From contig JAGAMN010000016.1 of NCBI GenBank assembly GCA_017624715.1, positions 38,467-102,466 on the forward strand: a stretch of 64,000 nucleotides of DNA. Reading direction: 5' to 3'. Below are positions 8,415-17,126 of the stretch, piece after piece. The DNA comes from Oscillospiraceae bacterium. Lineage in GTDB: Bacteria > Bacillota > Clostridia > Oscillospirales > Oscillospiraceae. The notes below the pieces were generated by a model that did not search any database, was not told the DNA's origin, and was given only the letters and a program-made list of their open reading frames with translations. How positions within the stretch are numbered: position 1 is the first letter of the stretch; each line of letters begins with the position of its first letter. A program made the position numbers and the translations under genes.

Positions 8415-10889
8415 TTAAACGCCAGCCTTGCTGCGGCGAATCAGCTCCGCCTCGTCGCAGGTGTTGACATTTTCGTAGCCTTCCAGGGGCACCAGCTTCT
8501 CGTTGATGGCATCCAGGATCCAGCTTGCCTGGGGGAAGAAGAACTCGTCGAACTCGAAAGGAGGTGTGATCCAGTTCTTGGCGCCCACAACGATGGGAGG
8601 TGCATCCAGGTCATCGAAGCACATCTCGGTGATGGTCTTGGCCACATCGTTCAGATAACTGCCGCGAGCGCAGGCATCGGATACCAACAGGACCTTACCG
8701 GTCTTGCGGACAGACTCCAGGATCTTGGTGTAATCCAGGGGCACCAGGGAGTGGATGTTGATGATATCGGCTTCCATGCCATACTTCTCGCTCAGGGTCT
8801 TCGCAGCATCCACAGCGCGGTACAGGGCAGCTCCGATGGTCAGGATGGTGATATCCTTACCGTCGCGAACCTTGTTGGTGTCGCCGATGGTGATCTCGTA
8901 ACGCTCAGCAGGCACGCCGCCCTCATGGAACTGCTCACCCACGTCGTAAATTCTCTGGCTCTCGAAGAAGACCACAGGGTCAGTGCCCTTCAGTGCAGTC
9001 TCCATCAGGCCCTTAGCCTCCCAGGGAGTTGCGGGGAAGCAAACCTTCAGGCCGGGGATGTGGGCACACAGAGCGGTCCAGTCCTGGCTGTGCTGAGCAC
9101 CGTACTTGGAGCCCACGGAAACACGCAGCACCAGAGGCATCTTCAGAATACCGGCAGACATAGCCTGCCACTTGGACATCTGGTTGAAGATCTCGTCACC
9201 GGCGCAGCCGATGAAGTCAGCGTACATCAGCTCCACCAGAGCGCGGCCGCCGGACAGAGCGTAACCGACAGCAGTACCGACGATAGCGCCTTCTGCCAGG
9301 TTGGAGTTGAACAGACGGCAGTGAGGCAGAGCATCCATCATGCCACGGTAAACGGCGAATGCACCGCCCCAGTCACGGCAGTCTTCGCCGTAGGCAATCA
9401 GAGTGGGATCCTCGTAGAAACGATCCCAGATAACCTCGGACAGACCGTCACGGAGGTTATACAGCTTCATCTTGGAAACGGGCTTGCCGTCAGCGCCGAT
9501 GGGGCTGCGCTCCTTGGCCTTGATCTTCTTGTAGCCCTCAGCCTCTTCCTTGGGAACAGTGTACTCGGGCTCACGGTCGTCGAACTTCTCAACCTTCTGG
9601 TTGGAGAACATCAGGCGCTCCACAACAGCAGGATCCTTGCGGAAATCGCAGTAGGGACTGATCTCGGGATCAGCAGCAGCCTTGCAGATCATGGTCATCC
9701 GCTCGGAAGTCTCCTTCAGGATGGCGTCGATCTCTTCCTGGGTAGTAACACCGGCAGCGATCAGCTTGGCAGGATAGGTGATGATGGGGTCAACTTCCTT
9801 CCATGCATCGATCTCTTCCTTGGTGCGGTATGCGTTCTGGTCGGACACGGAGTGGCCGGAGAAGCGGTAAGTAATGGTCTCCAGCATCACGGGGCCCTGG
9901 CCGTTACGCAGCAGCTCCAATTTGCGCTCCATGGCGTCGATAACAGCCAGAGGATTGAAGCCGTCCACAGTCTCGGCGTGGAACTGGGTGGGGCTGACAC
10001 CGGAAGCGATCCGGGACATATTGCCCTGGCCCATGGTCTCGCCACGGGTCTGGTCACCCATGCCGTAGGAGTTGTTGAAGATGTTGTACAGAATGGGCAT
10101 GCCATCGTTGTGGCTCTCCCACAAGGTCTTATACTGATCCATAGCGGAGAAGTTCAGAGCTTCCCACACAGGACCGCGGGACATAGCGGCGTCACCAACG
10201 TTGCAGACGCAGATACCCTTCTTGTTGTTGACTTTCTTATAGAGAGCTGCGCCGGTGGAAATGGTGCCGCTGCCGCCAACGATTGCATTGTTGGGGTAAA
10301 TACCGAAGGGCAGGAAGAATGCGTGCATGGAGCCGCCCATACCCATGTGGAAGCCGGTCTCACGGGCAAAGATCTCAGCCAGAGTACCGTACAGAATGAA
10401 GCGGATCGCCAGCTCCTTCACGTCTTTGACTTCGCCCAGCTTCTGGGTGGAGCGCAGGCACTTGCCGTCCAGGAACTCTTCCATAACCTTCATCAGCTGC
10501 TCGTCGCTCATCTTGTTGATGGTGGACAGAGCCTTGGCCAGAATTTCGGAGTGGCTGCGGTGAGAACCGAACGCAAAGTCGTTCTCATCCAGCAGATAAG
10601 CCTGACCGACACAGGCAGCTTCCTGGCCGGTGGACAGGTGGGCGGGGCCGGGATAGGTGTGATCGATGCCGTTGTAGCTGCCCTGGGTCTTGATCAGGTT
10701 CAGCATGGTCTCGAACTCACGGAGAATGGTCATATCCCGGAAGATACGAACCAAGTCCTCCTTGGTAAACTTACCGGAGGCCAGCTCTTCTTCAATGGTC
10801 TTGTTATACTGGTTAACGGGAATGTCGTTAAAGGTCACCTTACCGGGCTCTCTGACCACAGAAGGATCAACAAATAAACTCTTAGGCAT
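8415..10889 (-). CDS. 2-oxoacid dehydrogenase E1, fused alpha and beta subunits
   Basis: An 824-residue thiamine-diphosphate enzyme. Residues 1 to about 445 are an E1 alpha chain (LREFETMLN, GPAHLSTGQEA, SHRSHSEIL, and the ThDP-binding segment CVCNVGDAAMSRGPVWEALN). After a lysine/glutamate-rich linker, residues from about 475 are a full E1 beta chain (GEDCRDWGGAFAVYRGM, NSNLAEGAIVGTAVGYALSG, FADFIGCAGDEIFNQ-like, VSVGSKYGAQHSQDW, and PVVFFESQRIYD). The two chains are usually separate genes. AGGAGG lies 9 nt before the ATG, and the gene follows the E2 gene by 14 nt. The substrate could be pyruvate, acetoin or a branched-chain oxoacid. Confidence 0.93.
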   Translation of the reverse strand: MPKSLFVDPSVVREPGKVTFNDIPVNQYNKTIEEELASGKFTKEDLVRIFRDMTILREFETMLNLIKTQGSYNGIDHTYPGPAHLSTGQEAACVGQAYLLDENDFAFGSHRSHSEILAKALSTINKMSDEQLMKVMEEFLDGKCLRSTQKLGEVKDVKELAIRFILYGTLAEIFARETGFHMGMGGSMHAFFLPFGIYPNNAIVGGSGTISTGAALYKKVNNKKGICVCNVGDAAMSRGPVWEALNFSAMDQYKTLWESHNDGMPILYNIFNNSYGMGDQTRGETMGQGNMSRIASGVSPTQFHAETVDGFNPLAVIDAMERKLELLRNGQGPVMLETITYRFSGHSVSDQNAYRTKEEIDAWKEVDPIITYPAKLIAAGVTTQEEIDAILKETSERMTMICKAAADPEISPYCDFRKDPAVVERLMFSNQKVEKFDDREPEYTVPKEEAEGYKKIKAKERSPIGADGKPVSKMKLYNLRDGLSEVIWDRFYEDPTLIAYGEDCRDWGGAFAVYRGMMDALPHCRLFNSNLAEGAIVGTAVGYALSGGRALVELMYADFIGCAGDEIFNQMSKWQAMSAGILKMPLVLRVSVGSKYGAQHSQDWTALCAHIPGLKVCFPATPWEAKGLMETALKGTDPVVFFESQRIYDVGEQFHEGGVPAERYEITIGDTNKVRDGKDITILTIGAALYRAVDAAKTLSEKYGMEADIINIHSLVPLDYTKILESVRKTGKVLLVSDACARGSYLNDVAKTITEMCFDDLDAPPIVVGAKNWITPPFEFDEFFFPQASWILDAINEKLVPLEGYENVNTCDEAELIRRSKAGV

Positions 10890-10903
10890 TTTCTATTTCC
10901 TCC

Positions 10904-12466
10904 TTACTTGGCCAGCAGTGTGGTGAACTGCTCCAGATTCTTGCCCAGCTCCTGCTGGAATCTTGCAGCGGGAGTGCCATCCACAGCACGGTGATCGTAG
11001 GTCAGGCTCAGGCCCATAGCGGGATAGATCTCGATAGAGCCGTCAGCAGCCTTGCGAACGCGGTCGGTAGTGCCGCAAACACCCAGAATACCGGTCTGGG
11101 GAGGATTGATGACGGGAGTGAAGCTTTCTACACCCAGGTTGCCCAGGTTGGAAACGGTGAAGCTGCCGCCAGACAGCTTGTCGGGGTTGATAGCGCCGTC
11201 GCGGCACTCAGCAGCCAGCTCCTTGACAGCCTTGGAGATCTCCAGCAGGCTCATCTCGTCTGCGTGGAAGATGGTGGGAACCATCAGACCTCTGGGAGTA
11301 TCCACAGCCACACCCAGGTTGACATGGTTGAAGCGGCGGATGGAGTTGTCATCCAGCATGTTGGCGTTCAGATCGGGGTGATTCTTCAGCGTACGGGAAA
11401 CGGCGTACAGAATGATGTCACCCAGAGTAATACCGGCATACTCACCGCCTGCAGCCTTCAGAGCCTTGCGGTAGTTCAGGATGCAGGTAGCATCAAAGGA
11501 AGTGTTGTGAGTCAGCTGTGCCATGGTGGACAGGCTGGTGTGCATGGACTTGGAAATAGCACGGCGGATACCGCTGAACTTGATATCCTCGTACTCGGTC
11601 TCGGGAGCAGCAGCCACAGCGGCAGTAGCCTTGGCAGGCACGCCCTGAGCGATCAGCTTCTGCACATCCCGCTCGATGATGCGGCCGTTGGGGCCGGTAC
11701 CGGCAGCCAGGGATGCATCCACACCGGCAGCCTTGGCCAGCTTGGCAGCTCTGGGAGACACGGGAGCGCCGGCCTTGACCTCAGCAACAGGAACTTCTGC
11801 AGCAGCGGCGGTAGGAGCAACAGCGGCTGCGACCGCAACAACTTCGACCACAGCGCCGGGCTTCAGGCAATCGGTGGGTTCACCGTGGGGGCCAACAGCG
11901 CAGACATTTTCCATGCAGGGCACTTCGTCGCCTTCATTATAGAAAATAGCCAGCAGCTCGCCTTCTGCAGTGGACTCGCACTCAAAGGAAGCCTTGTCAG
12001 TTTCGTATGTAAAGAGAATGTCGCCAACCTTGATCTGATCACCGACCTGCTTCAGCCATTCGCCGATGATGCAGCTTTCCACGGTGATGCCGGCCTTGGG
12101 CATGATGACCGCCTGAGCCTTGGTGTTGCAGGCCACAGCAGCGGGAGCAGCAGGTGCTGCAGCGGCTGCGGGGGCAGCGACGGGTTCTTCAGCGGCGCTG
12201 CCGCCACGGAGTGCGGAGCAGTCCTCCCCTGCCTGGCCGATGGCACAGACATTCACGAGGCAGGGAACTTCGTCACCCTCGCCGAAAAAGATCTCAAGCA
12301 ATTGGCCCTCTGCGGTGGATTCACATTCGAAGCTTGCCTTATCGGTCTCATAAGTAAACAGGATGTCGCCGACCTTCACCTGATCGCCAACCTTCTTCTG
12401 CCACTCGCCGATGATGCAGCTTTCCACGGTAATACCCGCTTTGGGCATGATTACTGCGGTTGCCAT
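10904..12466 (-). CDS. Dihydrolipoamide acyltransferase E2 with two lipoyl domains
   Basis: The core of a 2-oxoacid dehydrogenase complex. Two nearly identical lipoyl domains (each VIMPKAGITVESCIIGEW with the lipoylated ETDKAS motif) are joined by Ala/Pro-rich linkers. A peripheral-subunit-binding domain follows (SPRAAKLAKAAGVD, GTGPNGRIIERDV), then the catalytic domain ending in DHRAVDG with the active histidine. The ATG at 12466 is preferred: an upstream ATG at 12490 would lie only about 8 nt from the predicted transcription start and lacks a ribosome site. No E3 gene is in the window, so dihydrolipoamide dehydrogenase must be supplied from elsewhere. Confidence 0.94.
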   Translation of the reverse strand: MATAVIMPKAGITVESCIIGEWQKKVGDQVKVGDILFTYETDKASFECESTAEGQLLEIFFGEGDEVPCLVNVCAIGQAGEDCSALRGGSAAEEPVAAPAAAAAPAAPAAVACNTKAQAVIMPKAGITVESCIIGEWLKQVGDQIKVGDILFTYETDKASFECESTAEGELLAIFYNEGDEVPCMENVCAVGPHGEPTDCLKPGAVVEVVAVAAAVAPTAAAAEVPVAEVKAGAPVSPRAAKLAKAAGVDASLAAGTGPNGRIIERDVQKLIAQGVPAKATAAVAAAPETEYEDIKFSGIRRAISKSMHTSLSTMAQLTHNTSFDATCILNYRKALKAAGGEYAGITLGDIILYAVSRTLKNHPDLNANMLDDNSIRRFNHVNLGVAVDTPRGLMVPTIFHADEMSLLEISKAVKELAAECRDGAINPDKLSGGSFTVSNLGNLGVESFTPVINPPQTGILGVCGTTDRVRKAADGSIEIYPAMGLSLTYDHRAVDGTPAARFQQELGKNLEQFTTLLAK

Positions 12467-12504
12467 ATGGATAATTCCTCCTTGGTTCATAGTTTTACAT
12501 GTTA

Positions 12505-12533
12505 GTTATAACATTTCGTAACATTTCCGTCAA
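12505..12533 (-). promoter_or_regulatory. E2-E1 operon promoter with candidate DeoR sites
   Basis: Minus-strand TTGACG (12528-12533) and TATAAC (12505-12510) are 17 bp apart. The spacer holds two direct copies of GAAATGTTA, and GTTATAAC is itself palindromic. A very similar TGTTACNAAAT element occurs at the promoter of the neighbouring DeoR gene. Confidence 0.7.
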
Positions 12534-12552
12534 GAGTATTTTTGTAATTTGT

Positions 12553-12593
12553 AAAAAAAATATAAGGAGTATGGAAAAAACCATACTCCTTAT
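12553..12593 (-). terminator. deoR-type gene terminator
   Basis: A perfect 13-bp stem (ATAAGGAGTATGG with its complement) with a six-A loop is followed on the minus strand by eight T residues directly after the regulator's stop codon. Confidence 0.92.
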
Positions 12594-12594
12594 C

Positions 12595-13344
12595 TCACAA
12601 AATACACAGTTTTGTTCCCTCTGCTGTCTTCCGGATGGCCTCAGGCACAGCGCCGTCACAAATCAGATAATCCACATCCTGGAATCTTGCAAAGGTGTAC
12701 GGCATCAGGCGGCTGAACTTCTCCCGTCCGCACATCAACACACTGGTCCGGGCCTTGCGGATCACCATCTGCTTAACCACCATATCGCTTTCCGTGCCGC
12801 AGGTAAACCCAGCCTCGGCAGAGCACCCGGACACACCGATAAATGCCAGATCAATATTGATCTTCTGCAGCATTTCCAGTGTATTCGGACCGGAAAGCGC
12901 CATGTTCTTCCGGTTCATAGTACCACAGCACAGTGTTATATTGGGGTTATGAAGTCTGCAAAGTTCAATGGCAATATTCGGACCGGTGGTAAAGATGTTT
13001 AGATTAATGTCCGGCAGGCTTCTTGCCAGCATCAAATTGGTGGTGCTGGCATCCAGAAACACCGTACTTCCCTGCTGAATCAGCCCCATGGCCTTTTGCG
13101 CCATAACCAGCTTGCCTGCGTTGTTCTCCTGCATCCGTACATCATAGCCCGGGTCACCGGCATGATGTACCGACCGGGCACCGCCCCGCACTTTCACAAT
13201 GGATCCCGTTTCCTCCAGCGCATCTAAGTCCCGGTGGATGGTCATTACAGATACCTCCGGACATAACGCCTGTAGCTGTCGAATGGTCACCACATGGTTT
13301 TTTTCAATTTCCCGGAGGATCTTCTCCTGTCTGATCGTGTTCAT
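12595..13344 (-). CDS. DeoR/GlpR family transcriptional regulator
   Basis: A regulator of about 249 residues. The N-terminal helix-turn-helix reads RQEKILREIEKNHVVTIRQL followed by VSVMTIHRDLDALEETG and VRGGAR, the standard DeoR signature. The C-terminal sugar-phosphate sensor domain has FLDASTTNLMLAR and TTGPNIAIEL. The ATG at 13344 is chosen; a GTG at 13353 is in frame. The gene lies head-to-tail upstream of the E2-E1 operon, and the two promoters share motifs, so it probably controls both itself and the dehydrogenase. Its effector is unknown. Confidence 0.92.
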   Translation of the reverse strand: MNTIRQEKILREIEKNHVVTIRQLQALCPEVSVMTIHRDLDALEETGSIVKVRGGARSVHHAGDPGYDVRMQENNAGKLVMAQKAMGLIQQGSTVFLDASTTNLMLARSLPDINLNIFTTGPNIAIELCRLHNPNITLCCGTMNRKNMALSGPNTLEMLQKINIDLAFIGVSGCSAEAGFTCGTESDMVVKQMVIRKARTSVLMCGREKFSRLMPYTFARFQDVDYLICDGAVPEAIRKTAEGTKLCIL

Positions 13345-13384
13345 AATGTTCACCCGATGTTATAATCTCAAATTTTGTAACACG

Positions 13385-13413
13385 AATATAACACACAAAT
13401 CACGCCTTGTCAA
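13385..13413 (-). promoter_or_regulatory. Promoter of the DeoR-type gene
   Basis: Minus-strand TTGACA (13408-13413) and TATATT (13385-13390) are 17 bp apart. GTGTTA occurs twice around the -10 box, followed by TGTTACAAAAT, which resembles the motif at the E2 promoter. This suggests autoregulation. Confidence 0.7.
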
Positions 13414-13472
13414 CACCCGTTTCCCCGCCACAAACACAAATGTACTTATTAATTCGTAGGCATAAAATTTTG

Positions 13473-13501
13473 TTGAAAATTGATATATATAATGATATAC
13501 T
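13473..13501 (+). promoter_or_regulatory. Promoter of the 690-residue lipoprotein gene
   Basis: TTGAAA (13473-13478) and TATACT (13496-13501) are 17 bp apart within a very AT-rich stretch, about 50 nt upstream of the start codon. Confidence 0.65.
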
Positions 13502-13553
13502 TGCGAATAGAATCCAAACCAAATGGAAATTTATTACATAGTGAGGAATCAAC

Positions 13554-15626
13554 ATGAAAAAACTGCTCATCATGCTTCTGGCGCTGGTAATGGTCGTTGG
13601 CCTGTTTGCCGCCTGCGATTCTGCTCCCGAAGCAAATACCCCCGACACCACCCCCTCTACTGTTCCCACCCAACCTACCGACCCTTCCGAACCCCAGTAC
13701 GAGGTCATCACCATTGCTAAGGCTCTGGAGCTCTGCGGCGAGCCTGGCAACCTGACCACCGAGCGTTACTACATCCGTGGCACCATTGTTTCTATCGACA
13801 ATCCCAACTACGGCGCCATGACCATTCAGGACGAAACCGGCACCATCGCTGTCTACGGCACTTACAGCGCTGACGGTGCGATCAACTACTCTGCCATGAC
13901 CGAGAAGCCCTACAAGGGCGACGAGGTTCTGCTGCACTGCACCCTGCAGAACTACAACGGCAACAAGGAAGTCAAGAACGCCCGCCTGATCGAGTTCAAG
14001 AAGGCCGACATCTCTGCTGACATCAAGGACTACACCGAAATGACCATTGCTCAGGCCAGAACCGCCGAAAAGGGCGCTAAGGTCAAGGTTTCCGGTGTCG
14101 TTGCCCGGATCACCTACGCCAATGGCAGGATCCCCGCAGGCGTCATCCTGGTTGACAACACCGGCTCTATTTACGTTTACGACAGCGACCTGGCCGCCAG
14201 AGTCCAGATCGGCAACAAGATCACCATCGGTGCGGAAAAGACCTGGTGGATCCTGGGCGACGAGCAGAATCATGCCGCCACCTTCGGCTATAAGGGCTGC
14301 AACCAGCTGGACAGCGCCATTCTGGTCAGCAATGACGGCAAGACCGACAACGCTTACGACAAGAGCTGGATCACCACTACCACTGTCAAGGACCTGATGG
14401 ACACTCCCGTTACCGAGGACATCACCACGCAGATCTTCAAGGTCACCGCTCTGGTGAAGAAGGTCCCCGGCAACGGCTTCACCAATTACTACATCGACGA
14501 TCTGGACGGCATCACCGGCTCCTACGTTTACACCCAGTGCAACGGCAGCGACTTTGACTGGATGGATGCTTTTGACGGCAAGATCTGCACCGTTTACGTC
14601 ACCATTCTGAACGCTAAGTCCACCAACTCCGGCTGCGTCTACCGTTTCCTGCCCATCGAGATCATTGACGAGGGCTTTGATCCTTCCACCATCAATGCCG
14701 CTGAGTACGCCGTTAAGTATCACGGTGTTGGCCAGTTCCTCAGCAGCTACACCGGCAACCCCGCTCTGGAGCTGCTGACCTCCGTTGACTCCGAGCTGCT
14801 GAACCTGAAGGGTATCAAACTCAGCTACACTTCCAGCGACAGCTCCGTCATCGAGATCAAGGCTGTTGGCGGCAAGACCGTTATGAACTGCCTGAAGACC
14901 GGCACCGCCACCATCACTGTTTCCAGCTCTCATAACGGCAAAACCTTCAGCAAGGATGTGACCATCAGTGTCGACATTCCTGTGGTTGAGGTGAAGTACC
15001 CCACCGTTTCCGAAGCCATCAGCGCTCAGGTTGGCACTACCGTTACCGTTAAGGGCATTGTCGGTCCTTCCCTGGTCAATAAAACCGGCTTCTATCTCAT
15101 CGATGAAACCGGCGTCATTGCTGTCCAGACCACCGCTGATGTTATGGCTACTCTGGAAATCGGCCAGGAGGTCGTTCTGGAAGGTGTCCGCCACATCAAT
15201 ACCAAGGGTGGCACCAACTACCACGGCCAAACCTGCCTGAACAACGCCACCGTTGTGACCAACAACTACGGCACTCACAACTACTCCACCGCCAGCTTTA
15301 AGGGCAATATCAGTGTTGCAGACTTCTACAATCTGGATGTTACCAAGGACTTCACCACCAGCGTCTACACCATGAAGGCCACCGTTGTTGTAGAAGAAAC
15401 GCAGTTCTACACCAACATCTATCTGACTGACGGTACTACCAAGGTCCGTCTGTACTGCCAGAATGCAAGCTCTCAGTACGGCTTCCTGAAGCAGTATGCC
15501 GGCCAGGAGGTTACTGTCGAAATTGCAGCCTGCAACTGGAACGATAAAACCTACTATGTCGGCTGTGTCCTGTCCGTCATCAATGCTGACGGCAGCAAGA
15601 CCCTCAACGAGCTGAACTTTAAGTAA
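13554..15626 (+). CDS. Secreted lipoprotein with repeated OB-fold-like domains and a bacterial Ig-like domain
   Basis: The first 21 residues form a lipoprotein signal peptide ending in LFAAC, so Cys21 would be lipidated. A threonine/proline-rich spacer follows (residues 25-48). Next come several domains with an OB-fold-like pattern (YYIRGTIVSIDN, MTIQDETGTIAVYG; later VTVKGIVGPSL, FYLIDETGVIAVQ). A bacterial Ig-like (Big2) segment lies around residues 395-475 (SDSSVIEIKA, GTATITVSS). Codon use is strongly biased to C/G-ending codons, unlike nearby AT-rich genes, and suggests high expression. It has its own promoter and terminator. I cannot name its ligand. Confidence 0.75.
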   Translation: MKKLLIMLLALVMVVGLFAACDSAPEANTPDTTPSTVPTQPTDPSEPQYEVITIAKALELCGEPGNLTTERYYIRGTIVSIDNPNYGAMTIQDETGTIAVYGTYSADGAINYSAMTEKPYKGDEVLLHCTLQNYNGNKEVKNARLIEFKKADISADIKDYTEMTIAQARTAEKGAKVKVSGVVARITYANGRIPAGVILVDNTGSIYVYDSDLAARVQIGNKITIGAEKTWWILGDEQNHAATFGYKGCNQLDSAILVSNDGKTDNAYDKSWITTTTVKDLMDTPVTEDITTQIFKVTALVKKVPGNGFTNYYIDDLDGITGSYVYTQCNGSDFDWMDAFDGKICTVYVTILNAKSTNSGCVYRFLPIEIIDEGFDPSTINAAEYAVKYHGVGQFLSSYTGNPALELLTSVDSELLNLKGIKLSYTSSDSSVIEIKAVGGKTVMNCLKTGTATITVSSSHNGKTFSKDVTISVDIPVVEVKYPTVSEAISAQVGTTVTVKGIVGPSLVNKTGFYLIDETGVIAVQTTADVMATLEIGQEVVLEGVRHINTKGGTNYHGQTCLNNATVVTNNYGTHNYSTASFKGNISVADFYNLDVTKDFTTSVYTMKATVVVEETQFYTNIYLTDGTTKVRLYCQNASSQYGFLKQYAGQEVTVEIAACNWNDKTYYVGCVLSVINADGSKTLNELNFK

Positions 15627-15642
15627 TCCTCACACAAAATAT

Positions 15643-15673
15643 CCGGGTGTGCATTTCGCACACCCGGTTTTTT
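15643..15673 (+). terminator. Terminator of the lipoprotein gene
   Basis: CCGGGTGTGC and GCACACCCGG form a 10-bp stem with a 5-nt loop followed by six T residues, 17 nt after the stop codon. A short inverted piece, GTCATTGCGA at 15685-15694, matches one end of the ATTGC/GCAAT repeat family described at 34889. Confidence 0.9.
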
Positions 15674-15732
15674 ATAGATACACTGTCATTGCGAACTGTG
15701 CGCACATTGATGTGACACTCTCCTGAAATTTG

Positions 15733-16905
15733 CTATTTCTTCCGATCGGTAACCAAAATGCCCACCGCGGCACATCCGGTGACCGCCGCCACCGCTACCA
15801 CAACATACACCCATGTAGGTATATTCTCTGCCGCTGTGTACACCGTTCCATCCATTGCCGGAACAGAACTGATTGCCGTAGTCTCCGAAGGCTTCGGCAC
15901 ATAGGGTTCTGCCCGCTTGGCTATAATAGTGTAATGCTTTTGTGTACCGTCCTCAGCAGTGCAGGTCACAAGAATGGGATTATCCTGGCCTGCTTTGAAC
16001 CCTTTATTTCCAACAATTGTCACAGCAGCTTTACTGTCTGCCGGAGTAGCAATAATTTCCACATTGGTCGTCTCATAAGGTAGCCACAGCACATAATCCG
16101 TAACATCCGGCTGAAACTCCGGTGAAAGTTTATAGCCTGTCACTTCCATGTTCTGCAAATCGCAGTTATCGCTGGGGATCCGATCCGGTGCATCCTCACG
16201 GGTCACGGCTATGGTGTATGCTCTAACTGAGCCATTCTCTGCCGTAACTGTTACCGTTACATTGGATGTTTTTCCATATTCCAACGCAGGTGAATCCACC
16301 TGTACCCTTGCGCCCTCATCTCTGGCTGTAGCCAATACAGACACCTGGGCCACATGATGGGAAACCGTGGCTGTGTAATTCTGCTGATAGGGAGAAAATT
16401 CCGGAGAAAGTACGCAATCCGAAAGTCGCAGATCCGACAAATAGTTGTCATCGCTAACGATCTGCGCAGCCGTCCGTTCCCACAAAATATCTCCGACAGG
16501 ATAGGGGTTGTCCCCTACCCACAAAACTACATTGCGCAAATGACACCAAAATCGGGTACCTGCATCCACCGTTTTCAGCCGAAGCTGTACCCGAAACACA
16601 GCTTCTGGCTGTCCCCGCCCTGGTTTCTGCCGTTCAAAAGCATCTCCTCGCATGGCCGGCACAGACTGCCATGCGGTTTTATCAACCGGGTATATAGCCT
16701 GCACCTCAAGATGTTCCCAATCAACATCGTACTCAAAGGAAATCTTTGTCACATCCGACCGATCGATCCAAAGCTCGATTTCAAATACTTCTCTGGGATA
16801 AATCGTCTCCGGACCGGTTATGTATACACCTTCATCGGCATAGGCTGTCACCGCCAGCAAAAAGCACAACAACAGCAATATTAAGCAAATTCGCAGCAAT
16901 CGCAT
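15733..16905 (-). CDS. Exported membrane protein with cohesin-like and two cadherin-like beta-sandwich domains
   Basis: The ATG at 16905 has GGAG 6 nt upstream; a TTG 12 nt earlier overlaps that site. A signal peptide (LLRICLILLLLCFLLAVTAYA) is followed by a cohesin-like beta domain (residues about 25-160, with FEIELWIDRSDVTKISFEYD). Two repeats of the cadherin-like beta-sandwich type follow, each with LSPEF and TDYV/NYTATV and ending YTI. A C-terminal membrane helix (PTWVYVVVAVAAV) ends in DRKK. It is probably a surface protein held by its tail. Ligand unknown. Confidence 0.72.
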   Translation of the reverse strand: MRLLRICLILLLLCFLLAVTAYADEGVYITGPETIYPREVFEIELWIDRSDVTKISFEYDVDWEHLEVQAIYPVDKTAWQSVPAMRGDAFERQKPGRGQPEAVFRVQLRLKTVDAGTRFWCHLRNVVLWVGDNPYPVGDILWERTAAQIVSDDNYLSDLRLSDCVLSPEFSPYQQNYTATVSHHVAQVSVLATARDEGARVQVDSPALEYGKTSNVTVTVTAENGSVRAYTIAVTREDAPDRIPSDNCDLQNMEVTGYKLSPEFQPDVTDYVLWLPYETTNVEIIATPADSKAAVTIVGNKGFKAGQDNPILVTCTAEDGTQKHYTIIAKRAEPYVPKPSETTAISSVPAMDGTVYTAAENIPTWVYVVVAVAAVTGCAAVGILVTDRKK

Positions 16906-16944
16906 CCTGTTCTCCAAAATTCGACATGATTTGATATGACTACG

Positions 16945-16972
16945 ATTATAATCAAAATACTGTAAAAATCAA
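16945..16972 (-). promoter_or_regulatory. Promoter of the cadherin-like surface protein gene
   Basis: Minus-strand TTGATT (16967-16972) and TATAAT (16945-16950) are 16 bp apart. It lies divergent to the promoter at 17063. Confidence 0.65.
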
Positions 16973-17062
16973 GCATTCGCTTTTCTTTCCACAGATTCGC
17001 ACGCAATTCGCACAAAAACGGGTATATGAATTCGTTAGGTCCTACAAATTTTATTCATTGGA

Positions 17063-17092
17063 TTGACATTAACTTCTCTATAAATGTATACT
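17063..17092 (+). promoter_or_regulatory. Promoter of the first stalk-and-tail surface protein gene
   Basis: A perfect TTGACA (17063-17068) and TATACT (17087-17092) are 18 bp apart, about 35 nt upstream of the start codon. Confidence 0.75.
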
Positions 17093-17126
17093 AACGTCAT
17101 CCAGCAAAAACGAAAGGATGATCCAC

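Noticed and set aside
8751-10877. A 708-residue plus-strand frame opposite the E1 gene, and a similar one opposite E2 (10991-12505)
   Set aside because: Low-complexity, no recognisable domain, no ribosome site; explained by codon bias of the E1 and E2 genes.
13449-15278. A 609-residue antisense reading frame opposite the lipoprotein gene
   Set aside because: It is a shadow produced by the strong C/G-ending codon bias of the plus-strand gene; the plus strand has a promoter, ribosome site, signal peptide and terminator.
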